A stretch of DNA of 64,000 nt from assembly GCF_026163695.1 (NCBI RefSeq), contig NZ_JAOTID010000012.1, positions 62,001 through 126,000 of the forward strand. Direction: 5' to 3'. Position 1 is the stretch's first letter. The number at the start of each line of letters is the position of its first letter. This DNA comes from Shumkonia mesophila (GTDB lineage Bacteria > Pseudomonadota > Alphaproteobacteria > Rhodospirillales > Shumkoniaceae). The notes beneath the pieces are model-generated. The model searched no databases and was not told the DNA's origin. It worked only from the letters and a program-made list of their open reading frames with translations. Shown piece after piece: positions 17,120 to 26,018 of this stretch. A program made the translations under genes and the position numbers.

Positions 17120-17233
17120 CCGCGGAGAACACTGAGAACACCGAGATGGACACTGAGAAGGAAAGGTCGCGCGGGCTTCGCCCGCATTTTCGAATTCCTC
17201 TGTGACCCTCTGTGTTCTCAGTGTTCTCCGTGG
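17120..17233. repeat. Palindromic intergenic repeat with 23-base inverted arms
   Basis: Inverted arms at 17123-17145 and 17208-17230 match at 22 of 23 positions and are built from the unit GAGAACAC repeated with CTGAGAACAC. Between them is a second partial match and a GCGGGC-TTC-GCCCGC hairpin at about 17170-17185. The element fills the gap between the ABC ATPase gene and the dehydrogenase gene. It looks like a dispersed REP or MITE-type element rather than a regulator of these genes. Confidence 0.65.
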
Positions 17234-17255
17234 TGATTCTTCGGCTTACCGTTTC

Positions 17256-18049
<794 letters not shown>

Positions 18050-18050
<1 letters not shown>

Positions 18051-19189
18051 CAGCGGCCCCCCGTCACCTTCTTGCGGACGTAGTTGTTGAAGATCACGGC
18101 GATCAGCAGCATGACCCCCAGGAAGACGCGGAACCAGTCGGTGTTCACGCCGGTATAGAAGATGCCCATCTGCACGACGCCGAAGATCAGCGCCCCGAAG
18201 CAGGCGCCGACGACCGAGCCGTAGCCGCCGGTCAACAGCGCGCCGCCGATGACGGCGGCGATGATGGCCTCGAATTCCTTGAGCATGCCGCGCTGGCTGT
18301 CGGCCGAGCCGAAGTCGACCACCTGGCAGGCCGCGAACACGGTGGCGCAGACGGCGGCGAACATGAACAGCGAAATCTTGACCCGGCTGACCGGCACGCC
18401 GACGTTGCGCGCCGCCACCGCGTCGCCGCCCGAGGCGAAGATCCAATTGCCGTAGCGGGTGCGTTTCAGCAGCCAGTTGGCAAGCACGGCCAGCGCCAGC
18501 CACCAGACGATGACCATGGAAACGCCCTGCACCACGGGCTGGCCGTTGGGCAGCGTGTCCATCCACCCGTGCTGGGCCATCCAGACGAAGATGGGGCCGC
18601 CGACCTTGCCCCCGAAAAGGGCGGCGAACCAGTCGCCCTCGGCATGCTCGCGGACGCCGCCGACAAGGGTGCGGTTGGTGAGCAGCCGCGACAGCCCGAT
18701 GGTCAGCCCGCGCAGGATGAACAGGAAGGCCAGCGTCACGATGAAGGACGGCAGGCCGGTGCGAATGACGATGATGCCGTTCAGATAGCCGACCGCCATG
18801 GCAAACCCGAAGGCGAGCAGGATGGCCGCCCACACCGGCAGGCCGTACTGGGTGACCGGAATGGCGATGACCATGCCGGCGAAGCCGATCATCGAGCCCA
18901 GCGACAGGTCGAATTCGCCGGCGATCATCAGAAGGCAGGCGCCGATGGCGATGATGCCCAGCTGGGCCGACACCTCCAGCCAATTCAGCACGCCCTTGGC
19001 CGAGAACATGCCGGTATCGCCGGCGACGATACCGAAGAACAGGAAGACCAGCAGCGTGCCGGCAAGCGCGCCCAGCTCGGGCCGCCCGAAGGCGCGCCGC
19101 AGCCGCCCCTCGCGGCGCAGCCGTTCGTCGGAAAGGGGCGGCGCCGGCTCGGCAGCGGCCGGCGCCCCCTCGGTCGGTGGGTTGCTCAT
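18050..19189 (-). CDS. frcC: Sugar ABC importer permease (FrcC/RbsC type)
   Basis: A 379-residue BPD_transp_2 permease with about eight to ten membrane helices, after an unusual Pro/Ala/Glu-rich cytoplasmic N-terminal stretch of about 38 residues. The family signature [16 protein letters not shown] (about residues 91-106) is plain, and the [24 protein letters not shown] segment near residue 315 is conserved in ribose and fructose permeases. The start at 19189 has an AGGGGAAG ribosome-binding site. The middle contains a longer periplasmic insert (about residues 190-230) than RbsC. Confidence 0.87.
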
Positions 19190-19211
19190 GGCCTTCCCCT
19201 GGCGGGGCCGT

Positions 19212-20144
19212 TCAACGGACGGTGCCGGCCAGTTTCTCGACCATGCCGATGCTGCCCTTGGTGACGTAGCCTGGACCCGACAGGATGTCGCCGCCGGGCA
19301 GAAGCCCGTGGCGCGCATGAAGCGCCAGGGCGACGATCGGCAGATAACCCTGCAGGTACTGCTGCTGGTCGATGGCGAACGCGATGGCGCCCGACTTGAT
19401 CCCCTCGATGATCTTCGGGCCGAGATCGAAGGTGGCGAAATGCACCTTGCCCGCCATGCCTCCCTCCTGCAGCGCGGCCAGAGCGGGATCGGCGCCGGTC
19501 GGACCCAGGGTCAGAACGCCGTCGTACTTGTGCTGGGACATGGTGGCGCTGATGCGGTTGCGGATCTCGGTGGGATCGGAACCGACGTCGAGCATGGTGA
19601 GCTTGACGCCGAGGCCGTCGGCATAGCCCTGGCAGCGCTGTTCCAGCGCCGCGTTGGCGATCTCGTGATTGATGCAGAGGCCGTCCTTGACGCCGGCCGC
19701 CTTGGCCCGCTTGCCGGCGCCGAGTCCGGCCGCGTATTCGGGCTGCCCGACATGGAACAGCACGCCCAGCTTTTCGCGGACCTCGCTGCCGGAATTGATC
19801 GAGACGGTGGGAACGCCCGCCGCCACCGCGCCCTTGATGGCGTTGCCCAGCGCGTCGGGGTCGGGAATCGAGACGATCAGCCCGGCCGGCTTGGAGGCGA
19901 CGGCGGCGTCGATCAGGCGCGCCATCTCGGTCAGGTCGCCGGTCGGCGGGTTGCGGTACTCGGCGGTGACGTTCATCGCCTTGGCGGCGTCGGCGACGCC
20001 GTTCTTGACGACGTTCCAGAAGGAATCGGTGTTGGCGCCGTGCGTGACGACGACGATGCGCACGGGGTCTGCCGCCTGGGCGCCGCCCAGGCCGAACGAC
20101 AGGGCCGCCGCCGCGGCCGCCAGAAGCGATGCGAAACCTTTCAT
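19212..20144 (-). CDS. frcB: Sugar ABC importer periplasmic binding protein (FrcB/RbsB type)
   Basis: A 310-residue Peripla_BP_4 (RbsB-like) receptor with a signal peptide (MKGFASLLAAAAAALSFG, likely cut after AQA near residue 24). The mature protein begins DPVRIVVVTHGANTDSFWN, a ligand-loop pattern of sugar receptors, and later shows DPDALGNAIKGAVAAGVPTVSINSG (read in part), the domain crossover region. It is the first gene of the frcB-frcC-frcA-dehydrogenase unit on the minus strand. The ligand could be a pentose, fructose, or inositol, given the Gfo/Idh/MocA enzyme downstream. Confidence 0.88.
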   Translation of the reverse strand: MKGFASLLAAAAAALSFGLGGAQAADPVRIVVVTHGANTDSFWNVVKNGVADAAKAMNVTAEYRNPPTGDLTEMARLIDAAVASKPAGLIVSIPDPDALGNAIKGAVAAGVPTVSINSGSEVREKLGVLFHVGQPEYAAGLGAGKRAKAAGVKDGLCINHEIANAALEQRCQGYADGLGVKLTMLDVGSDPTEIRNRISATMSQHKYDGVLTLGPTGADPALAALQEGGMAGKVHFATFDLGPKIIEGIKSGAIAFAIDQQQYLQGYLPIVALALHARHGLLPGGDILSGPGYVTKGSIGMVEKLAGTVR

Positions 20145-20422
20145 CCCAGTCTCTCCTCTCTCGTTGAAGGCCTTCCCGCTCGATCCTTGCCGGCTGTACG
20201 GCCGCGACCGTTCCAGCCCGCCGGAGGGATGCATTTGAACGATTTTTTTAATTCTTATGTTTTTTAGAATACATGTTCAAGAGAACGGGCGAAACACTTT
20301 TTTCGTGTTTATTTCGTGACCGTCGGATCGCAAAGTTGCGCCCCGCGGGCGGGCAAGAAAGGCCTCGCGCGGCGCCGCCGGCGCCGCCATAATCCGCCCG
20401 CCACAACCAGCGGAGGACCCCC
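20145..20422. promoter_or_regulatory. Divergent promoter region between frcB and ppnP
   Basis: This 278-base gap contains an A+T-rich block. On the minus strand a -35-like TTGAAC (complement of 20275-20280) and a -10-like TAAGAA (complement of 20252-20257) are 17 bases apart and could drive frcB. An inverted repeat AAACAC-N7-GTGTTT lies at about 20292-20310. No gene is seen. The hexamers match consensus only moderately. Confidence 0.4.
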
Positions 20423-20704
20423 GTGTTCAAGGTCAACGACTATTTCGACGGCAAAGTGAAGTCGATCGCCTTCCAGACGGCGACGCTGCCGGCCACCGTC
20501 GGCGTCATGGCGCCGGGCGAGTACGAATTCGGCACCAGCCAGAAGGAAACCATGACGGTGGTCAGCGGGGCGCTGACCGTCAAGCTGCCCGACGGCGGCG
20601 ACTGGCAGACCTTCGGGAAGGGCCAGTCCTTCGTGGTGGCCGCCGACCGCAAGTTCCAGCTCAAGGTCGCGGTCGACACCGCCTATCTCTGCACCTACGG
20701 CTGA
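20423..20704 (+). CDS. ppnP: Pyrimidine/purine nucleoside phosphorylase, cupin type
   Basis: A 93-residue single-cupin protein of the former DUF1255 family, now known as PpnP, a broad-specificity nucleoside phosphorylase that releases bases and ribose 1-phosphate. The family markers [14 protein letters not shown] near the start, [13 protein letters not shown] (about residues 27-39) and the C-terminal YLCTYG match closely in order and length. It starts at GTG with a GGAGGA site eight bases upstream. It stands alone, followed by a long perfect palindrome and a terminator. Confidence 0.93.
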   Translation: MFKVNDYFDGKVKSIAFQTATLPATVGVMAPGEYEFGTSQKETMTVVSGALTVKLPDGGDWQTFGKGQSFVVAADRKFQLKVAVDTAYLCTYG

Positions 20705-20718
20705 GGAGGCAGACGCCA

Positions 20719-20778
20719 TAGTTTTGGGGACACCATACGAAATTCAAAGAGGAATTTCGTATGGTGTCCCCAAAACTA
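20719..20778. repeat. Perfect 60-base palindrome (27-base arms, 6-base loop)
   Basis: Arms at 20719-20745 and 20752-20778 are exact reverse complements, separated by AAAGAG. Each arm contains the core GGGGACACCATACGAAATTC. This is far longer than needed for a terminator and has no T-run of its own. The core resembles sequences I have seen around REP-associated tyrosine transposase genes, so it may be a solo mobile palindrome; no transposase is nearby. Confidence 0.75.
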
Positions 20779-20782
20779 AGAG

Positions 20783-20816
20783 AAGGGCCCGCTCCCGGCC
20801 GGGGGCGGGCCCTTTT
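20783..20816 (+). terminator. Bidirectional intrinsic terminator between ppnP and the trifunctional flavoprotein gene
   Basis: A 15-base stem (GGGCCCGC... pairing with ...GCGGGCCC, one G-T wobble) is followed by TTTT on the plus strand, and on the minus strand by a TTCTCTT run. It lies between two convergent genes, so it can end transcripts from both sides. The 60-base palindrome sits directly before it. Confidence 0.8.
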
Positions 20817-20836
20817 GCAATGGACGGTCGGGCGGC

Positions 20837-23800
20837 CTAGAGGATGCCGGCCTTGCCGGATCTCCAGCGGTCGCGTTCGGTCCGCAGGAGATCGGCGTGC
20901 TCGCGCTCCTCGGCGGCCAGTTCCTTGTAGAGCTGGCGTTCCATCGAGCCTTCCGGCGCGGCGTCGCCGCGTTCGGTGAAGTATTCGACGGCCCGCTTCT
21001 CGAACTCGATGGCGATCTCGAACAGGTTGGCCGGGTCCCCGGCGTGATGCTCGAGGCCGGCATAAAGGGCCGCCTGCTCGGGCTTGAACCCGGCGACCGC
21101 TTTCGGCACCTCGACGCGGTAACGCTTGGCCAGCGTCGCCACGTGGTCCTGCTCCATGTCGACCAGCCGGCGGAACAGATCCTTGATCGCCGGCTCCTTG
21201 GCCTGCTCGGCGGCCTGCCGATAGAAGGTCTGGCCGCTCAACTCGATCTCGAAGGCCAGCGTGATGGCGGCCAGCGCCTCGGCGTCGGCGATCTCGCGCT
21301 TGCCCATCACTTCCAGCGTGCCGCCGCAGTGGGGGCAGGCCCCGTACGGGAAGGCGAAGCCTTCGCTGACCTTGCCGCAGTCCTGGCAGCGCCATTGCAG
21401 CTCGGTCTCGGCACAGCAGATGTAAAGCTCCTCACCCTCGATCGGGCGATGACATTTCGGACACAGCATGACGCCCTTCCCTTCCTTCTCGACAACGATT
21501 TCGGACGCCGCCGCCTGCTCCAGCTCGCCGATCTGCGGAGCCGGCTGGAAGGCTTCGGCTTCCTCGACCGGAATCGGCCACGTCTTCTTGCCGCCCTTGA
21601 GCCAGGCCCCCATGGCCCGCGCGGCACGGCGGCCGGCGCCCATGGCCAGGATCACCGTGGCCCCGCCGGTGACGATGTCGCCACCGGCAAAGACGCCGGG
21701 CAGCGTGGTCGACTGGGTGGCCTCGTCGGCGACGATGTAGCCCCACTTGTTGAGGCCGAGGCCGGGCGTCGATTCGGTGACGATCGGGTTGGCATTGGTG
21801 CCGAGCGCGTAGATGACGGTGTCGCATTCCAGCTCGACGAACTCGTCAAGCGGTATCGGCCGGCGGCGGCCCTTTTCATCGGGTTCGCCCAGAACCATCT
21901 TCTGCACCCGCATGCCGGTGACGTTGCCCTCGGCGTCGGTGTGGATGGCGACCGGAGAATGCAGGAAGAAGAACTCGATGCCTTCCTCCTTGGCGTGGCG
22001 CAGTTCCTCGAGCCGGGCCGGGGCCTCGGCTTCCGAACGGCGGTAGACGCAGCGCACGGTCGGCGCGCCCAGGCGCTTGGAAACGCGCAGGCAGTCCATG
22101 GCCGTGTTGCCGGCACCGATGACGACGACGCTGTCGCCCAGGCTGACCGGGGTGTCGAGATAGGGGAACTTGTCGCCCCCCATCAGGTTGACGCGGGTCA
22201 GGAATTCGTTGGCCGAATAGACCTGGCCGGCGAACTCGCCGGGGATGCCCAGGAACGACGGCGCGCCGGCGCCGGCGGCGACGAAGGCGGCATCGAAGCC
22301 CATCTCGGTCATCAGCTGCTTCACCGTGAAGGTCTTGCCGATGACCTTGTTGGTCTCGAACTTCACCCCCAGCTCGCGCAGCCGCTGCACCTCGCGCGAG
22401 ATGATGGTGCGCGGCAGACGGAAGGACGGGATGCCGTAGCGCAGCACGCCGCCCACCACGTGCAGCGCCTCGAAGACGGTGACCTGGCAGCCGTAGCGCA
22501 CGAGATCGGCCGCCGCGGCAAGGCCGCCCGGGCCGGACCCGACGATGGCCACCTTGCCCAGCGTCCTGGCGAACCTTGGGGGCACCACCTTGGGCGCCTG
22601 GGCGTTATCGCCGACGAAGCGCTCCAGCCGGCCGATGCCCACCGGCTCCATCTTCTTGGCCAGGATGCACTGCGCCTCGCACTGCATTTCCTGCGGGCAG
22701 ACGCGGCCGCAGATCGAGGGGAACAGGTTGGCGTCGTTGATCACCGCCAGGGCGCCGTCGAAGTCGCGCACCAGCACGTGGCGGATGAAGCCCGGAATGT
22801 CGATCGACACCGGGCAGCCGGCCACGCACATCGGCTTCTTGCACTGGATGCAGCGCTCGGCTTCCTGGAGCGCGTCCTGCATGGTGTAGCCGAGGTTGAC
22901 CTCCTCGAAATTGCGGGCCCGCTCGTGGGGATCGCGCTCCGGCATCTTGGTCTGGTGGGGCGCCAGGTCCTTGAGCTTCTTGTAGTTGCGCTGCTCCTGC
23001 TCGATGAGCTGCTTTTCCAGGTTGCAGACGTGGGCAAAATCGTCGGCCGCCTGCGACTCCTGCTTCTTGAAGCGCTTCTGGCGGGTGATCAGTTCCTTGA
23101 AGTCGACCTTGTGGGCGTCGAAGTCGGGGCCGTCGACGCAGGCGAACTTCACTTTGCCGTCGACCGTGACGCGGCACGACCCGCACATGCCGGTGCCGTC
23201 GACCATGATGGCGTTGAGCGAAACCATGGTCTTGACCCCGAAGGGGCGGGTCGTTTCGGTGCAGGCGTTCATCATCGGCAGCGGGCCGATGGCCACCACC
23301 AGGTCCGGCTTGTCGCCCTCCAGCACGTCCTTCAAGGCGTCGGTGACGAAGCCGGGGCGGCCGTAGGACCCGTCATCGGTGCAGACGATCAGCTTGTCGG
23401 AGTACTTGGCGAACCGATCTTCCCAGAAGCGCAGGTCCTTGTTGCGAAAGCCGATGATGCTGGTGGTGCGGTTGCCCATCTCCTTGAAGGCGCGCAGCTG
23501 CGGATAGATCGGCGCGACGCCGAGGCCGCCGCCGACGACCACCACGTGGCCGACCTTCTCGACATGCTGGGGCAGGCCGAGCGGCCCGACGAAATCGAGG
23601 AAGCTGTCGCCTTCCTTGTAGTGGTCGCGCATGTCGCGCGTGGTCTTGCCGAGGGCCTGGATCACCATGGTGATGGTGCCCTTCTCGCGGTCGAAGTCGG
23701 CGACCGTCAGGGGAATGCGTTCGCCTTCCTCGTGCAGGCGCAGCATGACGAAGTGGCCGGGCTGCGCCGAATGGGCGACGTCGGGGCTTTCGACCTCCCA

Positions 23801-23848
23801 CAGGAAGGTGGTGTCGGAAAACTCTTCACGGCGGAGAATCTTGTACAT
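20837..23848 (-). CDS. Trifunctional FNR-like / glutamate synthase beta / ferritin-domain fusion protein
   Basis: This 1003-residue cytoplasmic protein joins three units. Residues 1-280 resemble the FAD/NAD-binding NfnB or DHOD electron-transfer subunit, with GGGLGVAP (107-114) and [2Fe-2S] cysteines 222, 225 and 237. Residues about 300-780 resemble GltD/NfnA, with two [4Fe-4S] clusters (Cys 333, 336, 341, 345 and 380, 384, 390, 394) and FAD and NADP Rossmann motifs (GSGPGG at 437; GAGNTAMD). The last 220 residues hold two CPxC-type zinc/rubredoxin pairs and a ferritin-like helical domain with ExxH motifs. The order matches a known but uncharacterised trifunctional architecture. It may move electrons between NADH, NADPH and ferredoxin and to a di-iron peroxide-reducing site; that role is inferred. 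Confidence 0.9.
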   Translation of the reverse strand: MYKILRREEFSDTTFLWEVESPDVAHSAQPGHFVMLRLHEEGERIPLTVADFDREKGTITMVIQALGKTTRDMRDHYKEGDSFLDFVGPLGLPQHVEKVGHVVVVGGGLGVAPIYPQLRAFKEMGNRTTSIIGFRNKDLRFWEDRFAKYSDKLIVCTDDGSYGRPGFVTDALKDVLEGDKPDLVVAIGPLPMMNACTETTRPFGVKTMVSLNAIMVDGTGMCGSCRVTVDGKVKFACVDGPDFDAHKVDFKELITRQKRFKKQESQAADDFAHVCNLEKQLIEQEQRNYKKLKDLAPHQTKMPERDPHERARNFEEVNLGYTMQDALQEAERCIQCKKPMCVAGCPVSIDIPGFIRHVLVRDFDGALAVINDANLFPSICGRVCPQEMQCEAQCILAKKMEPVGIGRLERFVGDNAQAPKVVPPRFARTLGKVAIVGSGPGGLAAAADLVRYGCQVTVFEALHVVGGVLRYGIPSFRLPRTIISREVQRLRELGVKFETNKVIGKTFTVKQLMTEMGFDAAFVAAGAGAPSFLGIPGEFAGQVYSANEFLTRVNLMGGDKFPYLDTPVSLGDSVVVIGAGNTAMDCLRVSKRLGAPTVRCVYRRSEAEAPARLEELRHAKEEGIEFFFLHSPVAIHTDAEGNVTGMRVQKMVLGEPDEKGRRRPIPLDEFVELECDTVIYALGTNANPIVTESTPGLGLNKWGYIVADEATQSTTLPGVFAGGDIVTGGATVILAMGAGRRAARAMGAWLKGGKKTWPIPVEEAEAFQPAPQIGELEQAAASEIVVEKEGKGVMLCPKCHRPIEGEELYICCAETELQWRCQDCGKVSEGFAFPYGACPHCGGTLEVMGKREIADAEALAAITLAFEIELSGQTFYRQAAEQAKEPAIKDLFRRLVDMEQDHVATLAKRYRVEVPKAVAGFKPEQAALYAGLEHHAGDPANLFEIAIEFEKRAVEYFTERGDAAPEGSMERQLYKELAAEEREHADLLRTERDRWRSGKAGIL

Positions 23849-24210
23849 GGTGGGATGGACTTCCTCGCTAGCCGGCTTCGCCGGTCGTGGACCGAACCGC
23901 ATTCCCTGTTGATTAGGCCTCGGTTCCCCCTCTGGCGGTCCGGGAACGGGCCCTTTTTCTCCTGCGGAAAAACGGAAGTGTCCTTTTCGGACTCCGGACG
24001 CCCTGGCGCCGGACCCATTTCGACCGCGATCATCCGCAGGACGGATGGCGGTTGATACCTCAGACCCCCGGCGAGGGCAAGCGCCGGCGGCGGGCCCCCA
24101 AATCGACCGAATCGGCCAAGAGCCCGCGAAATCCGTGGGCTACGGCGAATTCCACGGCTTGCGGATCGTTTCCGTCATGCGAAAAAAGGGGTTGAAGAAG
24201 GGGTCCGCCG
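23849..24210. other. Gene-free spacer upstream of the trifunctional gene
   Basis: I see no convincing gene in these 362 bases. Short frames here lack family features. A small hairpin (CCGGC-TTC-GCCGG near 23872) lies close to the start of the large fusion gene. The promoter of that gene should be in this stretch but no strong hexamer pair stands out. Confidence 0.5.
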
Positions 24211-24975
24211 TTACTTCCGCGCGTGCAGGAAGCGCAGGAAGATGGCGAGGCTGGCCGCCACCGTCGCGTTCAGGGATTCGACGGCGCCGGTGGTCGGCAC
24301 CGCCAGGCGGCTGAGCCCGAGCCCGGCCGGCAGCCCCAGGCCCTCCTCGCCCAGCACCAGGCGGAGATTTTCCGGCCAAGCGAAGCCCGCCAGGTCCTCG
24401 CCGTCGCCGGCCAGCGCGAAGATCGGCCCGGCAGCCCGGTCGAGATCGGCCCAGGCCGGACCGCGCGCCAGCGCCAGTTCGAACTGCGCGTTGGCCGCCG
24501 CGCGCAAGGCCTGCGGATGGAACGGGTGGGCCGATTCGGCGAGCAGGATGAGGCGGGCCACCCCGAAGGCGGCGGCGCTGCGCATCAGCGCGCCGAGGTT
24601 GCTGGGATCGCCGAGCGCGCAGATGACCTCGAGGCCGACCGGCGGCGCACTCAGGTCGGCCATGGGCATCGCCGGCACGTCGCCGACCAGCAGCGGGAAT
24701 CCGGTGCCCGAGACGTCGAGGCGCTCGAACAGCGCCCGGCCCAGCCGGTAGCGGGCGATGGCGGCGGGGATGGCCCAGCCGTCGATCAGCGAGGCGTCCG
24801 GGGTGAGCAGGGCGTGGAAGCGATCGGGATGGCGGGCCAGCGCCTCGGGCACCGTCTTGCGGCCGGCCAGCAGGAACTGGCGGTGCTTGCGCAGGCCGCG
24901 GCTTTCCAGCAGGGCCGCCCAGCGCTTGGCCTTGGGATTGTGAAAACTGTCGATGACGGCAAGCGGCTCTGGCAT
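24211..24975 (-). CDS. SpoU/TrmH-family RNA 2'-O-methyltransferase
   Basis: A 254-residue SPOUT-class methyltransferase. The three SpoU motifs are visible: GDPSNLGALMRSAAAFG (motif 1, about residues 124-140), LVLGEEGLGLP (motif 2, about 205-215) and TGAVESLNATVAASLAIF (motif 3, about 228-245), which build the knotted SAM site. The N-terminal part (NPKAKRWAALLESRGLRKHRQFLLAGRK in part) resembles the RNA substrate-binding domain. The start at 24975 avoids an in-frame extension that would run through a palindromic repeat. The target nucleotide in tRNA or rRNA cannot be told. Confidence 0.88.
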   Translation of the reverse strand: MPEPLAVIDSFHNPKAKRWAALLESRGLRKHRQFLLAGRKTVPEALARHPDRFHALLTPDASLIDGWAIPAAIARYRLGRALFERLDVSGTGFPLLVGDVPAMPMADLSAPPVGLEVICALGDPSNLGALMRSAAAFGVARLILLAESAHPFHPQALRAAANAQFELALARGPAWADLDRAAGPIFALAGDGEDLAGFAWPENLRLVLGEEGLGLPAGLGLSRLAVPTTGAVESLNATVAASLAIFLRFLHARK

Positions 24976-25087
24976 GGTCGGCCCCGGCGGCGGTAAGGCC
25001 GCCACGTTAGCCGGAATCAAGCGCCGGGAGAAGCGGGCGGGGCTTACCGGCAAATGCCGGCTTGCGCCGATACCGTTCCCCAAAGTC

Positions 25088-25170
25088 GTCATGCCCCGGC
25101 GTCAGTTGTTCAACCCGGGGCATCCAGTCTTCCAGAGCCCTGGATTGCCCGGGCTTCGCCGGGCAATGAC
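25088..25170. repeat. Two-hairpin palindromic repeat element, copy 1
   Basis: Begins GTCATGCCCCGG and ends GGGCAATGAC. Hairpin 1 pairs 25091-25099 with 25115-25123 and hairpin 2 pairs 25144-25152 with 25159-25167, both nine-base perfect stems; CCAG and CTGG flank the linker and can also pair. The same layout occurs at 39810-39878. It sits in the otherwise gene-free gap between the SpoU gene and the LysE gene (24976-25303). Confidence 0.75.
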
Positions 25171-25303
25171 GGGTGGGAAAGGACAGATTGACGCTGTCGG
25201 GGTTGAAAGACCGCCCCATTGCACCGAGACAAGTTTCGGGTTGAACGGCGCGGGCGCCCGACGCACCTTAAGCGGCGTAACGGTGGAATGGAGTTTGCCC
25301 GTC

Positions 25304-25942
25304 ATGGTCGCTTCCGGCACGCTGGCCGCCTTTGCCCTGGTCGCCCTCGGCCTGGTGCTCACCCCCGGCCCCAACATGGTTTATTTGATCAGCCGCTCCA
25401 TCGCCCAGGGGAAGATGGCCGGGACGATCTCGCTGATGGGCGTGGCGATGGGCTTCGTCTTCTATATGTTCGCCGCCGCCTTCGGCCTGACCGCGCTGCT
25501 GCTGGCCGTGCCCTTCGCCTACGACGCCATCCGCTGGGCGGGGGCGGCCTATCTGCTCTACCTCGCCTGGAACGCCGTGAAGCCGGGAGCCCGCTCGCTG
25601 CTGGAGCCGCGCACCGACCTTCCCGTCGACGGACCCGGCCGGCTGTTCGCCATGGGCTTCCTCACCAACCTGCTCAATCCCAAGATCGCCGTCCTTTATC
25701 TGTCGCTGCTGCCGCAGTTCATCGACCCGGCCATGGGCCACGTGCTGGCCCAAAGCATCACGCTCGGCCTCGCCCAGATCGCCGTCAGCGTCACGGTCAA
25801 CTTCCTGATCGTGCTGGCCGCCGGCTCGGTGGCCGCCTGGTTCGCAAGGCGGCCGACCTGGCTCAAGCTCCAGCGCTGGCTGATGGCCAGCGTGCTGGCC
25901 GCCTTCGCGGTCAAGCTGGCGCTCGAACGCCGCCCCGCCTGA
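25304..25942 (+). CDS. LysE/RhtB-family exporter
   Basis: A 212-residue membrane transporter with about six helices. LysE signatures are LGLVLTPGPNMVYLISRSIAQG (read in part, about residues 14-35) and FLTNLLNPKIAVLYLSLLPQF near residue 120. The open frame reaches far upstream (24953) across a palindromic repeat, so the ATG at 25304 with a GGAG site about ten bases before it is preferred; a GTG at 25283 is also possible. It is the second LysE paralogue in the window (the other is at 14492). The exported metabolite is unknown. Confidence 0.87.
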   Translation: MVASGTLAAFALVALGLVLTPGPNMVYLISRSIAQGKMAGTISLMGVAMGFVFYMFAAAFGLTALLLAVPFAYDAIRWAGAAYLLYLAWNAVKPGARSLLEPRTDLPVDGPGRLFAMGFLTNLLNPKIAVLYLSLLPQFIDPAMGHVLAQSITLGLAQIAVSVTVNFLIVLAAGSVAAWFARRPTWLKLQRWLMASVLAAFAVKLALERRPA

Positions 25943-26018
25943 CGGGGCCCTGCCCCTTGCCTTGCGAGGGCCGGCCCTCGCACAATGGCCGCCGCTTCGC
26001 TGCCTCGGCGACCTGATC

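Noticed and set aside
17123..17230. CRISPR-like appearance of the repeated GAGAACAC units
   Set aside because: The units are within inverted arms of one palindrome, with no evenly spaced direct repeats or spacers and no cas genes nearby.
20897..24055. A 1052-codon plus-strand open frame opposite the trifunctional flavoprotein gene
   Set aside because: Same antisense artefact; no recognised motif, while the minus-strand protein has cofactor motifs throughout.
24045..24314. A short open frame of 89 codons upstream of the SpoU gene end
   Set aside because: No ribosome-binding site, no family features, and it overlaps the 3' end of a firm gene on the other strand.
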